Assembly (NCBI GenBank): GCA_947466085.1
Contig: CANIEC010000037.1
Span: 1 to 34,317 of the forward strand
Source of the DNA: Rhodospirillales bacterium
Lineage (GTDB): Bacteria; Pseudomonadota; Alphaproteobacteria; Reyranellales; Reyranellaceae
Length of the DNA: 34,317 nucleotides
Direction: 5' to 3'
How positions within the stretch are numbered: the stretch's first letter is position 1; each line of letters starts with the position of its first letter. The translations under genes and the position numbers were made by a program. The notes under the pieces are model-generated. The model did no database searches. It was not told the DNA's origin and saw only the letters and a list, made by a program, of their open reading frames with translations. Positions 1-8,247 of this stretch are shown piece after piece.

Positions 1-1
1 C

Positions 2-841
2 GCGCTGTCGGCGGCGGCGGGCGCGGCGGGTGCCGACCGGTTGCTGCAGGACGGCGACCGGATCGAGTTCGGCCGCCGGGCGCTCGAAGTGCGCTCGACG
101 CCCGGCCACACGTCGGGCTGCGTCACCTACGTTCTCGACGACGAGAGCATGGCCTTCACCGGCGACTGCATCCTGATCCGGGGCTCGGGTCGCACCGACT
201 TCCAGCAGGGCGATCCGCGCGCCCTCTATCGCTCGGTCCGCTCGCGCATCTTTGCGCTGCCCGAGAGCTGCCTGCTCTATCCCGCGCACGACTATCGCGG
301 TCTCACGGTCAGCAGCGTCGCCGAGGAGAAGCGGTTCAATCCGCGGCTGGGCGGCGAGGTCGGCGAAAGCGACTATGTCGGCTACATGAAGAACCTCGAC
401 CTGCCTCACCCGAAGAAGATCGACGAGGCGGTGCCCGCGAACCTGCGCTGCGGTCAGCCCGGCAACGAGACCCCGCCACCGGCCGAGCCCGGCTGGGCGC
501 CCCTGCGCTTCACCTTCGGCGGCGTCTGGGAGGTCGAGCCGCACTGGCTCGAGGAGAATCTGTCGAAGGTGCAGGTCGTCGACGTGCGCGAGCCGGCCGA
601 GTTTACCGGCCCGCTCGGTCATATCCGGGGCGCCACGCTGGTTCCCCTGGGCGAGCTGGCGGCGCGCGCGAAGGACCTGCCGAAGGACAAGCCGGTCGTC
701 GCCGTCTGTCGCGCCGGCAGCCGCTCCGCCCATGCCACGGCGATCCTGCAGAAGGCGGGCCTGGCCGACGTCGCGAACCTCCCCGGCGGCATGCTGCGCT
801 GGCGCGCCGAAGGGCGTGCCGTAGAAGGTGGGTCGGCCTGA
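2..841 (+). CDS. Persulfide dioxygenase-rhodanese fusion, 5'-truncated by window edge
   Basis: The frame is open from base 2, so the true start lies upstream; about 279 residues are visible. The first part carries ETHE1-like metallo-beta-lactamase motifs: TPGHTSGC, a FTGD metal-ligand aspartate, the GRTDFQQGD signature and YPAHDY. In the ETHE1 family this fold oxidises glutathione persulfide to sulfite with a mononuclear iron. The last ~100 residues are a rhodanese domain with VDVREPAEF and an active-site loop CRAGSRS containing the catalytic cysteine. Such fusions couple persulfide oxidation to sulfur transfer in bacterial sulfide detoxification. The rhodanese part looks catalytically intact. 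No sulfide-related neighbour is visible downstream, where the next gene converges on it across an IS remnant. The family assignment is confident; the N-terminal HxHxDH motif is outside the window. Confidence 0.9.
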   Translation, partial: ALSAAAGAAGADRLLQDGDRIEFGRRALEVRSTPGHTSGCVTYVLDDESMAFTGDCILIRGSGRTDFQQGDPRALYRSVRSRIFALPESCLLYPAHDYRGLTVSSVAEEKRFNPRLGGEVGESDYVGYMKNLDLPHPKKIDEAVPANLRCGQPGNETPPPAEPGWAPLRFTFGGVWEVEPHWLEENLSKVQVVDVREPAEFTGPLGHIRGATLVPLGELAARAKDLPKDKPVVAVCRAGSRSAHATAILQKAGLADVANLPGGMLRWRAEGRAVEGGSA

Positions 842-849
842 CCTGATAC

Positions 850-1032
850 TGCTTCCTTGATGAATTTGTCTGGGGGGACTTGTGCCAGCCTCGTCGTCCG
901 CGCCGGATGCTCGCTCGACATCAGCGCCCTGACCCGGGGCTGAGCGACCACCGCCGCCAGCAGCAGCTCGCGGTTCTTGCTGAAGGTGCTGGCGTTCCAG
1001 ACCGGCGCGTCCGTCGAAAGGATCGAATACCG
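850..1032 (-). pseudogene. IS5-like transposase remnant
   Basis: Reading the minus strand from about 1032 to 866 gives an uninterrupted peptide containing DAPVWNASTFSKNRELLL, followed by QPRVRALMSSEH. This matches the conserved N-terminal region of IS5-family (IS427-like) DDE transposases, which read roughly V-W-x-H-S-x-F-S-K-N-R-x-R-L-L and then S-x-x-H-F-S-V-D-G-T. After SSEH the expected FSVDG catalytic stretch is lost and the similarity stops. No start codon, DDE triad or clear pair of terminal repeats is present, so this is a short relic. The identification comes from recalled family motifs, not a search. Confidence 0.5.
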
Positions 1033-1160
1033 CGAGCTTGTTTTTCAGCACCCGGCTAACGGGCCGTTGAAATGGGCTTTTCAGAGGGACCGGCGAGCGA
1101 CATCGACCCGCCCAACGGTATCAGGATACCTTATCCAGCGGTGCGACTCTCATTTCGACT

Positions 1161-1186
1161 GATTTGTTTATTTCGTTTGTTTCGTT
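1161..1186. repeat. AT-rich 26-bp repeat, copy 1
   Basis: The core TTTATTTCGTTTGTTT sits inside a 26-bp stretch that recurs at 33895-33920 with two mismatches. It lies just downstream of the amidohydrolase stop, beside IS debris. Its AT-rich GTTT periodicity stands out against the GC-rich surroundings. Its function is unknown. Confidence 0.6.
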
Positions 1187-1219
1187 GACGCGTCAGAATC
1201 CGGCTTTTCCAGCGGCCTG

Positions 1220-2089
1220 CTAAAGGCCGTAGAGCTTCGTCGGCGTGTCGATCAGGATGGTGCGTCGCATAGCCTCGCTCGGTACCCAGTCCTCGAAGGT
1301 TCTGAGCGTGATCGGATAGGTCGTGACGCGGTTGAGGTCGGTGTCGGTGTGCGGCCAGTCGCTGCCCCACATCAGGCGCTCGGGGCCGAAAGCGTCGAGC
1401 AGCATCGGGGCGGCCTGGCGGGCGCGCTCCGGGCCGACCCGATAGGCGCCGCACATCACGACGAAGACGCGGCCGGTTTTCGCACTCTCCAGCAGGACCT
1501 TGAAGCCGGGATCGCGCGCCGGACCCAGGGTGCGATCGAACATGCCGTAGTGCGGGATCACGATCTTGTGGCCGCCGTCGAGCAGGAGCGGCAGCATCTC
1601 GGGCAGGCGTTTGCTCTCGACATAGAGATGGATCGGCCAGTCCCGCTTCAGCGCCTCGCCCAGCATCTCGTGATAGGCCGACCATTGCGGTGTCGGCAGG
1701 CCGAAGATCGGGAAGCGCAGGCCGCGAACGCCGATCCGCGCCATCTCCTCCCACTCTTCGGGCCGCGTTTCGACCGATGGCGAGATCCACGGCACGCCGC
1801 GGAAGCGCTGCGGCTCGGCCTTGAGCGCCGCGAACAGGTAGGAATTGTCGTACCCCAGGAACGACGGCTGCAGCAGCACCGTGCGGCCGACGCCATTGGC
1901 TTCGGCCAGCTTCAGCAACGTCTCCCAGGACGCGTCGTAGGTCGGCGCATAACGCGCATCGACGGCGAGCTTCAGCCCGCGCACGAAGGCGTGGGTGTGC
2001 GCGTCGATCCAGGGAGGGGGCGCCGCGCGGGCCGGGAACGTCGCTGCCGCCAGCGCCATCGGCGCCAGCGCACGACGGGTGACCCTCAC
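1220..2089 (-). CDS. Amidohydrolase family protein (amidohydrolase_2 type), possibly exported
   Basis: This 289-residue protein has metal-dependent TIM-barrel hydrolase marks: DAHTHAF (HxH) near residue 28, IPHYGMFD with a candidate metal histidine in mid-protein, and MWGSDWPHTD near the end with the conserved aspartate. Family members hydrolyse or decarboxylate small cyclic or aromatic acids and lactones; the substrate here is unknown. I chose the GTG whose GTGA overlaps the upstream MFS stop codon, which suggests translational coupling. The N-terminus begins VRVTRRAL, then a hydrophobic alanine-rich stretch ending ARAAPP, which resembles a Tat or Sec signal. If it is cleaved, the enzyme acts in the periplasm. 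It is the last gene of the minus-strand operon beginning at 7334. Confidence 0.85.
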   Translation of the reverse strand: MRVTRRALAPMALAAATFPARAAPPPWIDAHTHAFVRGLKLAVDARYAPTYDASWETLLKLAEANGVGRTVLLQPSFLGYDNSYLFAALKAEPQRFRGVPWISPSVETRPEEWEEMARIGVRGLRFPIFGLPTPQWSAYHEMLGEALKRDWPIHLYVESKRLPEMLPLLLDGGHKIVIPHYGMFDRTLGPARDPGFKVLLESAKTGRVFVVMCGAYRVGPERARQAAPMLLDAFGPERLMWGSDWPHTDTDLNRVTTYPITLRTFEDWVPSEAMRRTILIDTPTKLYGL

Positions 2090-3342
2090 GGCGGCAGCGT
2101 CGCGTCGCGCGACGTCTCGCGGAAGGTGAGGAGCGTGGCGATGGAGATGGCGGCGGCGCCCATGAACAGCCAGGCCGGGCTCAGGTCCATCCCGGTGCGG
2201 GCGACCAGCCAGGCCGCGGTGAGCGGCGTCAGCCCGCCGATCACGCCGAAGGCGATGTTGTAGCCCAGCGAGATGGCCGTGCAGCGGACCCGGCCCGCCA
2301 CCGCCTCGGTCAGGAGGGAGGGGATGATGCCGAGGCCCATGCCGGCCGGCACCACCAGAGCGAGTTGTCCCACCAGGATCAGCCTCGGATCGGGGTGATG
2401 CATCAGCCACAGGAACGGCATCGCGCCGACGAAGCCCAGGATCATCGCGGCGAACATCAGCGGTCGACGGCCCAGGCGGTCCGACAGCCAGCCGGACAGG
2501 AGCATCACCGGGAGCAGGAAGACCATGCTGACGGTATTGATCTCCAGGGCGCGCGCCGGTGCGATGCCATCGACAGTCTGAAGCCAGGTCACGACGTAGA
2601 GGAACATCAGGTAGAAGCCGACGGCATTGAAGACCGTGATGCCTGCCACGCGCATCACGGCGCGGCCGTGATGGCGCAGCGTCTCGATGAGAGGCGAGCC
2701 GTGGCCCGCCTTGGGCGGCGCCTCCTCGACGATGACCTGGCGGATCCACCAGCCGGCGACGCCGAGCAGCAGGCCGAGCAGGAACGGCACGCGCCAACCC
2801 CAGGTCGCCAGTGCCTCCGGCGGCAGGAGGGCGGCAAAGGCCGCACCGATTCCCGAGCCCAGGAGGAAGCCGCCGGTGGCGGCCAGCGAGCAGAAGCTGC
2901 CGACCAGGCCGCGCCGACCGGGCGGGGCCTGCTCGACCAGGAAGACCATCGAGGTCGTGGCCTCGCCGCCGACCGACAGGCCCTGGATCATGCGCAGCAG
3001 CGTGAGCAGGATGGGCGCCGCCATGCCGAGCGTCTCGTAGCCCGGCAGCAGGCCCACGAGGAAAGTGGGGAGCGCCATGGCGGCAATGGAGAAGGTCAGG
3101 GCGGCACGCCTTCCGAGCCGGTCGCCGATATGGCCGACCACAATGCCGCCCAGCGGGCGCATCAGATAGCCCAGCGCGAAGATGCCGAAGGCGGCCAGGA
3201 CCTGCGCCACTGGATTCTCGGCGGGGAAGAAGACACGGCCGATCGTGGCGGCAAAGTAGCCGTAGATCGCGAAATCGTACCATTCGAGCAGGTTGCCGAT
3301 GGTACCGGCCGCAACGATGCGGCGAGTGCTGGCGGGGGTCAT
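2086..3342 (-). CDS. MFS transporter, metabolite:H+ symporter (MHS) family, paralogue 1
   Basis: This 418-residue polytopic protein has about 12 hydrophobic segments. It carries MHS/ProP-type marks: GNLLEWYDFAIYG at the N-terminus, the loop motif GDRLGRR between TM2 and TM3, LRMIQGLSVGGE in TM4, and a second GWLSDRLGRR loop in the C-terminal half. Relatives import dicarboxylates, alpha-ketoglutarate, betaine or shikimate with protons. It overlaps the downstream amidohydrolase by GTGA and lies 35 bp after a close paralogue. A GGGGAAG stretch just upstream of the ATG may serve as its Shine-Dalgarno sequence. The substrate is unknown; the neighbours suggest an organic acid or a hydrolysable ester, lactone or amide. 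Confidence 0.9.
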   Translation of the reverse strand: MTPASTRRIVAAGTIGNLLEWYDFAIYGYFAATIGRVFFPAENPVAQVLAAFGIFALGYLMRPLGGIVVGHIGDRLGRRAALTFSIAAMALPTFLVGLLPGYETLGMAAPILLTLLRMIQGLSVGGEATTSMVFLVEQAPPGRRGLVGSFCSLAATGGFLLGSGIGAAFAALLPPEALATWGWRVPFLLGLLLGVAGWWIRQVIVEEAPPKAGHGSPLIETLRHHGRAVMRVAGITVFNAVGFYLMFLYVVTWLQTVDGIAPARALEINTVSMVFLLPVMLLSGWLSDRLGRRPLMFAAMILGFVGAMPFLWLMHHPDPRLILVGQLALVVPAGMGLGIIPSLLTEAVAGRVRCTAISLGYNIAFGVIGGLTPLTAAWLVARTGMDLSPAWLFMGAAAISIATLLTFRETSRDATLPP

Positions 3343-3377
3343 CTTCCCCGACTATGCCATGAGAGCGCAGGCGGGCA

Positions 3378-4649
3378 TTACTTCGGACTTTCGGCAGGCT
3401 GGCCGTCGGGCAACCCGGTCCTGTCACGAAAGGAAGCCGTCGCGACCAGGGAAATCGCCGCCGCCCCCATGATGAGGAAGGCGGGGCTGAGGTCGTTCCC
3501 CGTTCGGTGGATCAGCCAGGTCGCCGCAAGCGGCGCGAGCCCACCCAGGATGCCGGCCGGAAGATTGAAGCCGAGTGCCACCGCCGTGCAGCGGATCGGG
3601 GCGGGGGTCGCTTCCACCATGAAGGCCGGTTCGATGCCGAATACGATGCCGATGATCAGAACGAAGCCCAGTTCGCCGGCGAGGACCAGGATGGGATCGG
3701 CATGGTGCATGAGCCAGAACAGAGGGAACGCGCCCACCAGGGCCGCCGCCATCCCGCCGAGGAGCAGCTTCCGCCGGCCGATCCGGTCGCTCAACCAGCC
3801 TGCGGAAAGGTAGATCGGGAGAGCCGCAGCCATCGCGATCGAACTGAAGCCGAGGGCGCGCACCGGCGAGACACCATCGATGACCTGCAGCCAGCTCACC
3901 AGGTAGAGGAAGATGACGAAAAACGTCACGGTGCCCAGCGAACCCATGCACGCCAGGCGCGCCACCAGCCAGAGATGGTGGTTGAACACCTCCCGCACGG
4001 GGGTCTCCACAATAGCGGCGGCGTCCCGGGGCGGCTCGGGCACGCCCCGGCGCAGCCAGAGGCCCACCAACCCGACCGGAAGGCCGAGCAGGAACGGCAG
4101 CCTCCAGCCCCAGTCCTGCAGAACCTCCGGCGGCATCACGGCGGTGAGGAGCACACCGGATAGGGATCCGAGGAGGAGGCCGGCCGCGTTGCCGCCGGTC
4201 GCCATCGCGCCGGCCAGGCCACGCTTGCGCGCGCCCGCATGCTCGATCATGAAGATGAAGGCGGTCGGGCACTCGCCGCCAAGCGACAGGCCCTGCACCA
4301 TGCGCAGAGCCGTCAGGAGCAGGGGCGCCGCCATTCCCAGGGTCTCGTAGCCGGGCAGGATACCGACGAGGAAGGTCGAGAAGGCCATCGCCGTCATCGA
4401 GACGGTGAGCGCGGCGCGCCGGCCGTAGCGGTCGCCGATGCTGCCCGACAGGAGGCTCCCCAGCGGCCGCATCAGGCAGCCGATCGCGAACACGCCGAAG
4501 GTGGAGAGCAACTGCGCCAGCGGATCCTGGTGCGGGAAGAAGGCCTGGCCGATGGTGATCGCGAAATAGCCGTAGATCGCGAAATCGAACCATTCGAGGA
4601 CGTTGCCGATGGCGCCTGCGCCGATGATGCGGGTCTTCTCGGAAAACAT
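3378..4649 (-). CDS. MFS transporter, metabolite:H+ symporter (MHS) family, paralogue 2
   Basis: This 423-residue protein is clearly paralogous to the MFS protein immediately downstream. It has GNVLEWFDFAIYG, the loop GDRYGRR, LRMVQGLSLGGE and GWLSDRIGRR at equivalent positions. I chose the ATG giving MFSEKTR because it places the conserved GNVLEWFDF about 15 residues in, as in its paralogue; in-frame sequence upstream belongs to the binding-protein gene. The gap to the preceding gene is 23 bp, and 35 bp separate it from the next MFS gene, so all are probably co-transcribed. Keeping two MHS transporters side by side suggests different substrates, or an importer and a product exporter; the sequence does not decide. 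Confidence 0.9.
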   Translation of the reverse strand: MFSEKTRIIGAGAIGNVLEWFDFAIYGYFAITIGQAFFPHQDPLAQLLSTFGVFAIGCLMRPLGSLLSGSIGDRYGRRAALTVSMTAMAFSTFLVGILPGYETLGMAAPLLLTALRMVQGLSLGGECPTAFIFMIEHAGARKRGLAGAMATGGNAAGLLLGSLSGVLLTAVMPPEVLQDWGWRLPFLLGLPVGLVGLWLRRGVPEPPRDAAAIVETPVREVFNHHLWLVARLACMGSLGTVTFFVIFLYLVSWLQVIDGVSPVRALGFSSIAMAAALPIYLSAGWLSDRIGRRKLLLGGMAAALVGAFPLFWLMHHADPILVLAGELGFVLIIGIVFGIEPAFMVEATPAPIRCTAVALGFNLPAGILGGLAPLAATWLIHRTGNDLSPAFLIMGAAAISLVATASFRDRTGLPDGQPAESPK

Positions 4650-4672
4650 TCTCGGCGCCAGGGCGATCGGTG

Positions 4673-6253
4673 TCAGTTGCCCTTCTTCTCGATGTTCCAG
4701 AAGACCGGAACGGGACTTGTGACGACGCCGCTCAGCCGGTCCGAGCGCGTCGCGGTCGGCAGCGTGTACTGGCCGAGCGGAACGTGCGTGCCGTAGGTGA
4801 TGGCGCGCGCCTGCAGCTCGGCCGCGATCTTCTTGCGGCTCTCGAGGTCGGGTGCCCGCGCGAAGGCGTCGCGCAGCCTCTCGACCTCGGCGTCGCACGG
4901 CCAGCCGAAATTGGCCTTGTCGCACGAGGCGGTGAGCATGCTGTTGGTCAGAGGATTCATCATGTCGACCGACAGCCAGGCGGTCATGAAGCCGTTCCAG
5001 CCGCCATCCTGCGGCGGCGTCTTGCGCAGGCGCCGCGCGACGATGGCCTGGAAGTCGAGCGGCACCATCTGCACCTTGAAGCCACCCTTCTCGAGCAGGT
5101 CCTTGGCGATCGGTCCGGCATTGGTCAGCACGGCGATGTCGGTGGTGTGCAGCATCACGATCGGCGTGCCGTCATAGCCCGCCTCCTTCAGCAGCTCCCT
5201 CGACCTGGCGAAGTTTCCGCGCACCAGGCCTTCCATGCCGGCATTGGATTCGAGCGGCGTTCCGCAGACGAACATGGCATCGCAGGTCTGGTAATACTTC
5301 TCGTCGCCGATAACGCCCTGCAGGAACGCCTTCTGGTCGAAGGCGTATTCCGCGGCGCGGCGCACCTTCTCGTTGTCGAAGGGCGGGACGACGGTGTTCC
5401 AGCGGAAGACGTACTGGGCGCCGATCTTGTTGTAGACCTCGAGCCTGATGTTCTTGTTTGCCAGCAGCAGCGACTTCAGGTCGTGCGGCGGCGCTTCGAT
5501 ATAGTCGATCTCGCCGGCCAGCAGGGCGTTCACCGCGGTCTGGTGGTCGGGGATGGCCAGCCACTCGACCCGATCGACCTTGGCGACCTTGCCGCCGGCC
5601 AGGCCGGAGGCGGGCTCGGCGCGCGGCTTGTAGTCGGGGTTCTTCACATAGACGGTCTTGTCGCCGGGCTTCCACTCGTCGGCCTTGAAGATGAAGGGGC
5701 CGGAGCCGATGAACTCGGAGATCTGCTTGGCGGGATCGGTGTCGGCGATGCGCTTGGGCATCATCAGCGGAGTCGACCCGCCCGGCTTGGCCAGCGAATC
5801 GATCAGCAGCCCGTAGGGCTCCTTCAGCACGATCCTGAACGTCTTGTCGTTCACCGGTTCGAACGAGGAGACGAAGCTGAGCAGCTTCACGCCGGTCGAA
5901 TCGCGCGCGCCCCAACGCTTCAGCGAGGCGATGCAGTCCTCGGCAGTGACCGGCTTGCCGTCATGCCACTTCAGCCCGTCGCGCAGCGTGAAGGTGTACG
6001 TGAGCTTGTCGTCGCTCAGGGTCCAGGCGTCGACCATCTGAGGCTGCGGCTGCAGCTTCTCGTCCATGGCGAACAGCGTGTCCCACACCATGTAGCCGTG
6101 GTTGCGCACGATGTTGGCAGTCGTCCAGACCGGGTCGAGGACCTTGAGGTCCGAGTGCATCACCGCCTTGATGGTCTTCGTCTGGGCGAAAGCGGGCGAG
6201 GCGAGGAGAAGGGCGACGGCGGAGCCGGCCGCGAACAGGTCGCGAAGGCGCAT
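4673..6253 (-). CDS. ABC transporter substrate-binding protein, family 5 (peptide/nickel type)
   Basis: This 526-residue exported protein starts with a Sec signal (MRLRDLF, a hydrophobic stretch, SPAFAQ). Family-5 solute-binding marks follow: TLRDGLKWHDGKPVTAED near residue 90, GSGPF in the middle and DQKAFLQGV in the second lobe. The length is normal for a DppA/OppA-like binding protein. It normally delivers peptides or other solutes to a permease pair and two ATPases, but none is encoded nearby. Its neighbours are an oxygenase 4 bp upstream and two MFS transporters downstream. It may serve a distant ABC system, or the operon may have lost its ABC genes. Confidence 0.92.
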   Translation of the reverse strand: MRLRDLFAAGSAVALLLASPAFAQTKTIKAVMHSDLKVLDPVWTTANIVRNHGYMVWDTLFAMDEKLQPQPQMVDAWTLSDDKLTYTFTLRDGLKWHDGKPVTAEDCIASLKRWGARDSTGVKLLSFVSSFEPVNDKTFRIVLKEPYGLLIDSLAKPGGSTPLMMPKRIADTDPAKQISEFIGSGPFIFKADEWKPGDKTVYVKNPDYKPRAEPASGLAGGKVAKVDRVEWLAIPDHQTAVNALLAGEIDYIEAPPHDLKSLLLANKNIRLEVYNKIGAQYVFRWNTVVPPFDNEKVRRAAEYAFDQKAFLQGVIGDEKYYQTCDAMFVCGTPLESNAGMEGLVRGNFARSRELLKEAGYDGTPIVMLHTTDIAVLTNAGPIAKDLLEKGGFKVQMVPLDFQAIVARRLRKTPPQDGGWNGFMTAWLSVDMMNPLTNSMLTASCDKANFGWPCDAEVERLRDAFARAPDLESRKKIAAELQARAITYGTHVPLGQYTLPTATRSDRLSGVVTSPVPVFWNIEKKGN

Positions 6254-6257
6254 CGGA

Positions 6258-7334
6258 TCAGGCCTGCCAGCGGGAGGTGGCGCGCTCGCCGGGCGCGATC
6301 TCGGCCTCGGACGGCGCCTGGACCTTCGACATGTGCCCGTAGCGCTGGGCGGCAAACCACAGCGCATAGTCGCCGAACTTGATCGGCGGATACTTGGCGG
6401 GCTTCTCGGCCGACTGGCAGGACGGCAGGCACTCGACCATCGTGTCGTGATCGGGATCGCAGAAAAACGGGATGGCGTAGCGGATCTGGCCCGAGACGTT
6501 GCGCACCCGATGCGGTGTCGACAGGAACCGCTCGTTGCTCCAGCGGTGCAGGATGTCGCCGCCGTTGACGACGAAGGCATTCTCGAGGCCGGGCGCCTCC
6601 ATCCAGCGCCCGTCGGGCAGCAGGATCGACAGCCCTTGCACCTTGTTGGGCGGCAGCAGGGTCATGAAGCCGGAGTCGGTGTGCGGCACGAGGCTCTCGA
6701 CGCTCTCGTCGGCGCCGTCGATCTGCGGATAGCGCGACATGCGCAGGATCATGTGTGGCTTGGCGAAACACGCATCGAAGTAGGTTTCCGGAAGATCGAG
6801 CGCCAGGGCGTAAAGCTTCACCAGCTTCTGGCAGAGTTTTTCGAGCGTGGAGATGTACTCGAGTGCCGTCTCGCGGAAGCCCGGCAGGTCGGCCGGCCAC
6901 TTGTTCGGCGCATGGAAGCGGCGGCCCGAGATCACATCCGGATCGTTCGCGTCGCGCTCGCGGCGCAGGAAATAGGCCTCGTTCTGGCTGGGCTTCTTGC
7001 CCTGCGCGGCCGCGTTGGGCGGCGCCTTCTGGGCGATCGGCATGTAGCCGATATTGTGCTCGTCGACCTTGACGGCCAGTTTGGCGTCCATCGGCTGGGC
7101 ATGAAAGCGTGCAGCGGCTTCATAGGTGGCATCGATCAGCTTCTGCGGCACGCCGTGGCCCGCGAGATAGTAGAAGCCGACATTCTCGAAGGCGTAGCGC
7201 AGTTCGGCCGCGGCCTTCTCGGCGGCGCCGGGAACGCCCGCGAGGTATGCCGAGACATCGATCAGCGGAATCTCGCCGCCGATCAGGGGAGGCGCGACGG
7301 GCTGCCCCTTTACGGGCTGGATGGATGGCTGCAT
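6258..7334 (-). CDS. 2-oxoglutarate/Fe(II)-dependent oxygenase, isopenicillin-N-synthase-like
   Basis: This 358-residue protein has the IPNS-like two-part layout. The N-terminal domain has IPLIDVSAYL and GFYYLAGHGV. The C-terminal jelly roll has PHTDSGFMTLL, giving the HxD of the iron triad, and STPHRVRN with the distal histidine. An arginine downstream (GQIRYAIPFF) may contact 2-oxoglutarate. Relatives hydroxylate, desaturate or cyclise small molecules. The ATG is preceded by a strong GGAGGT about 8 bp upstream, which fixes the start; a longer frame reaching 7580 is a chance extension. This is the first gene of the minus-strand operon and is divergent from the DUF4239 gene at 7473. Confidence 0.9.
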   Translation of the reverse strand: MQPSIQPVKGQPVAPPLIGGEIPLIDVSAYLAGVPGAAEKAAAELRYAFENVGFYYLAGHGVPQKLIDATYEAAARFHAQPMDAKLAVKVDEHNIGYMPIAQKAPPNAAAQGKKPSQNEAYFLRRERDANDPDVISGRRFHAPNKWPADLPGFRETALEYISTLEKLCQKLVKLYALALDLPETYFDACFAKPHMILRMSRYPQIDGADESVESLVPHTDSGFMTLLPPNKVQGLSILLPDGRWMEAPGLENAFVVNGGDILHRWSNERFLSTPHRVRNVSGQIRYAIPFFCDPDHDTMVECLPSCQSAEKPAKYPPIKFGDYALWFAAQRYGHMSKVQAPSEAEIAPGERATSRWQA

Positions 7335-7472
7335 CGACGACCTCCGAAAACGATACGCGAACGCTAACACGCGCGCCGCAAGCCGTGCAAAAAGCAAGCC
7401 GTGTCCGTTTCGCAGGAGTGCTAGAGTTCTGGCGGCCGCCCGTACCCTGCGGTCCCAGGAAAGGTCGATTTC
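7335..7472. promoter_or_regulatory. Divergent intergenic region (oxygenase operon / DUF4239 gene)
   Basis: These 138 bp separate two divergent start codons and must hold promoters for both sides. Ribosome-binding sites are visible: GGAGGT for the minus-strand oxygenase and AGGAAAGG for the plus-strand GTG. I cannot place a convincing -35/-10 pair and see no strong operator palindrome. Confidence 0.5.
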
Positions 7473-8231
7473 GTGCAGCCCATCTGGATCTCGCTCATGG
7501 CTTGCGGGGTCATGCTCCTCGGCGCGGGCATCGGTGCCTTGCTGCGCCGCTCGCTGCCGGACCATCATCTCGACGACCATGCCCGGGACATAGTCCGATT
7601 GGGCGCCGGTCTGGTGGGCACCATCGCGGCGCTGGTCCTCGGCCTTCTCATCAACTCGGCGAACAGCAGCTACGAGGCCCAGCGCGGCGAAGTCCGCCAG
7701 ATTGCTGCCAACCTCATCCTGCTCGACGCGGTGCTCGATCAGTATGGTCCTGAAGCGAAGCCGCTCCGCGTGCTGCTACGGGATGCCGCCAACCAGATGG
7801 TCGACAGGATCTGGAATGGCCCGGACGCCAAGGTTCGTGGCGCGCTCTACGGCAGCGGGACGCTGGCGTCGCAGGTCTACGCTGATCTCCATGCCCTGCC
7901 TGGCGGTACCGCCGTGAAATCGTCTCTCGTCGCACAGGCCCTCCAGCTTGCAGTTCCGATCTCGCAGGCCAGGCTCGCGCTCTATGAGCAGTCGAGGTCC
8001 GGGTTGCCGGTGCCGACCCTCGTCGTCCTGATTTTCTGGCTCACGGTGCTGTTCGCCAGCTATTGCCTGTTCTCGCCGGTGAATCCGACATCGGCCGTGG
8101 CGCTCGTGCTGGTCGCCCTTTCGGCGTCGGCGGCCCTGTTCCTCATCATCGAGATGGTCCAGCCGTTCTCCGGCCTCATGCAGATCTCGAGCCTGCCGAT
8201 CCGTGCCGCCCTGCCGCCGCTCGCGCCGTGA
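7473..8231 (+). CDS. DUF4239-type integral membrane protein (bestrophin-like)
   Basis: This 252-residue protein has two N-terminal hydrophobic helices (around residues 5-25 and 42-65), a soluble middle region and two C-terminal helices (around 180-225). The segment after TM2, NSSYEAQRGEVRQIAAN then ILLDAVLDQYGPEA, is characteristic of DUF4239 proteins, sometimes annotated as bestrophin-like. I chose the GTG start because AGGAAAGG lies at suitable spacing and the first helix begins directly after it. The gene stands alone between a divergent operon and a convergent regulator gene. No function can be assigned with confidence; a channel or a membrane stress role is conceivable. Confidence 0.7.
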   Translation: MQPIWISLMACGVMLLGAGIGALLRRSLPDHHLDDHARDIVRLGAGLVGTIAALVLGLLINSANSSYEAQRGEVRQIAANLILLDAVLDQYGPEAKPLRVLLRDAANQMVDRIWNGPDAKVRGALYGSGTLASQVYADLHALPGGTAVKSSLVAQALQLAVPISQARLALYEQSRSGLPVPTLVVLIFWLTVLFASYCLFSPVNPTSAVALVLVALSASAALFLIIEMVQPFSGLMQISSLPIRAALPPLAP

Positions 8232-8247
8232 GGGCGGCCGCTGGATC

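Larger units (their letters stand above)
842..1219. other. Intergenic decay zone between convergent genes
   Basis: This 378-bp gap separates the convergent persulfide dioxygenase and amidohydrolase genes. It contains a transposase fragment on the minus strand and an AT-rich 26-bp repeat, both listed separately. It also contains IS-end-like sequence around 1036-1080 (TTTTTCAGCACCCGGCTAA, then GGGCTTTTCAG). I see no convincing intact gene and no strong rho-independent terminator. A 61-codon plus-strand reading frame at 977-1162 overlaps the remnant and has no recognisable features. Confidence 0.6.

Noticed and set aside
977..1162. Possible 61-residue plus-strand gene
   Set aside because: It overlaps the transposase relic, has no ribosome-binding site or recognisable feature, and is explained as chance in a decayed region.
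2090..3427. N-terminal extension of the amidohydrolase frame up to 3427
   Set aside because: That part is the MFS gene read in another frame; the GTG overlapping the MFS stop gives a full-length amidohydrolase.
2365..6382. Several long plus-strand frames opposite the two MFS genes and the binding-protein gene
   Set aside because: They are antisense to strongly supported genes, rich in His/Gln/Arg/Gly, and lack family motifs.
6382..7367. Plus-strand frame of about 420 codons overlapping the 2OG oxygenase
   Set aside because: It is antisense to a gene with complete iron-binding motifs and a strong ribosome-binding site, and its own translation has no motif.
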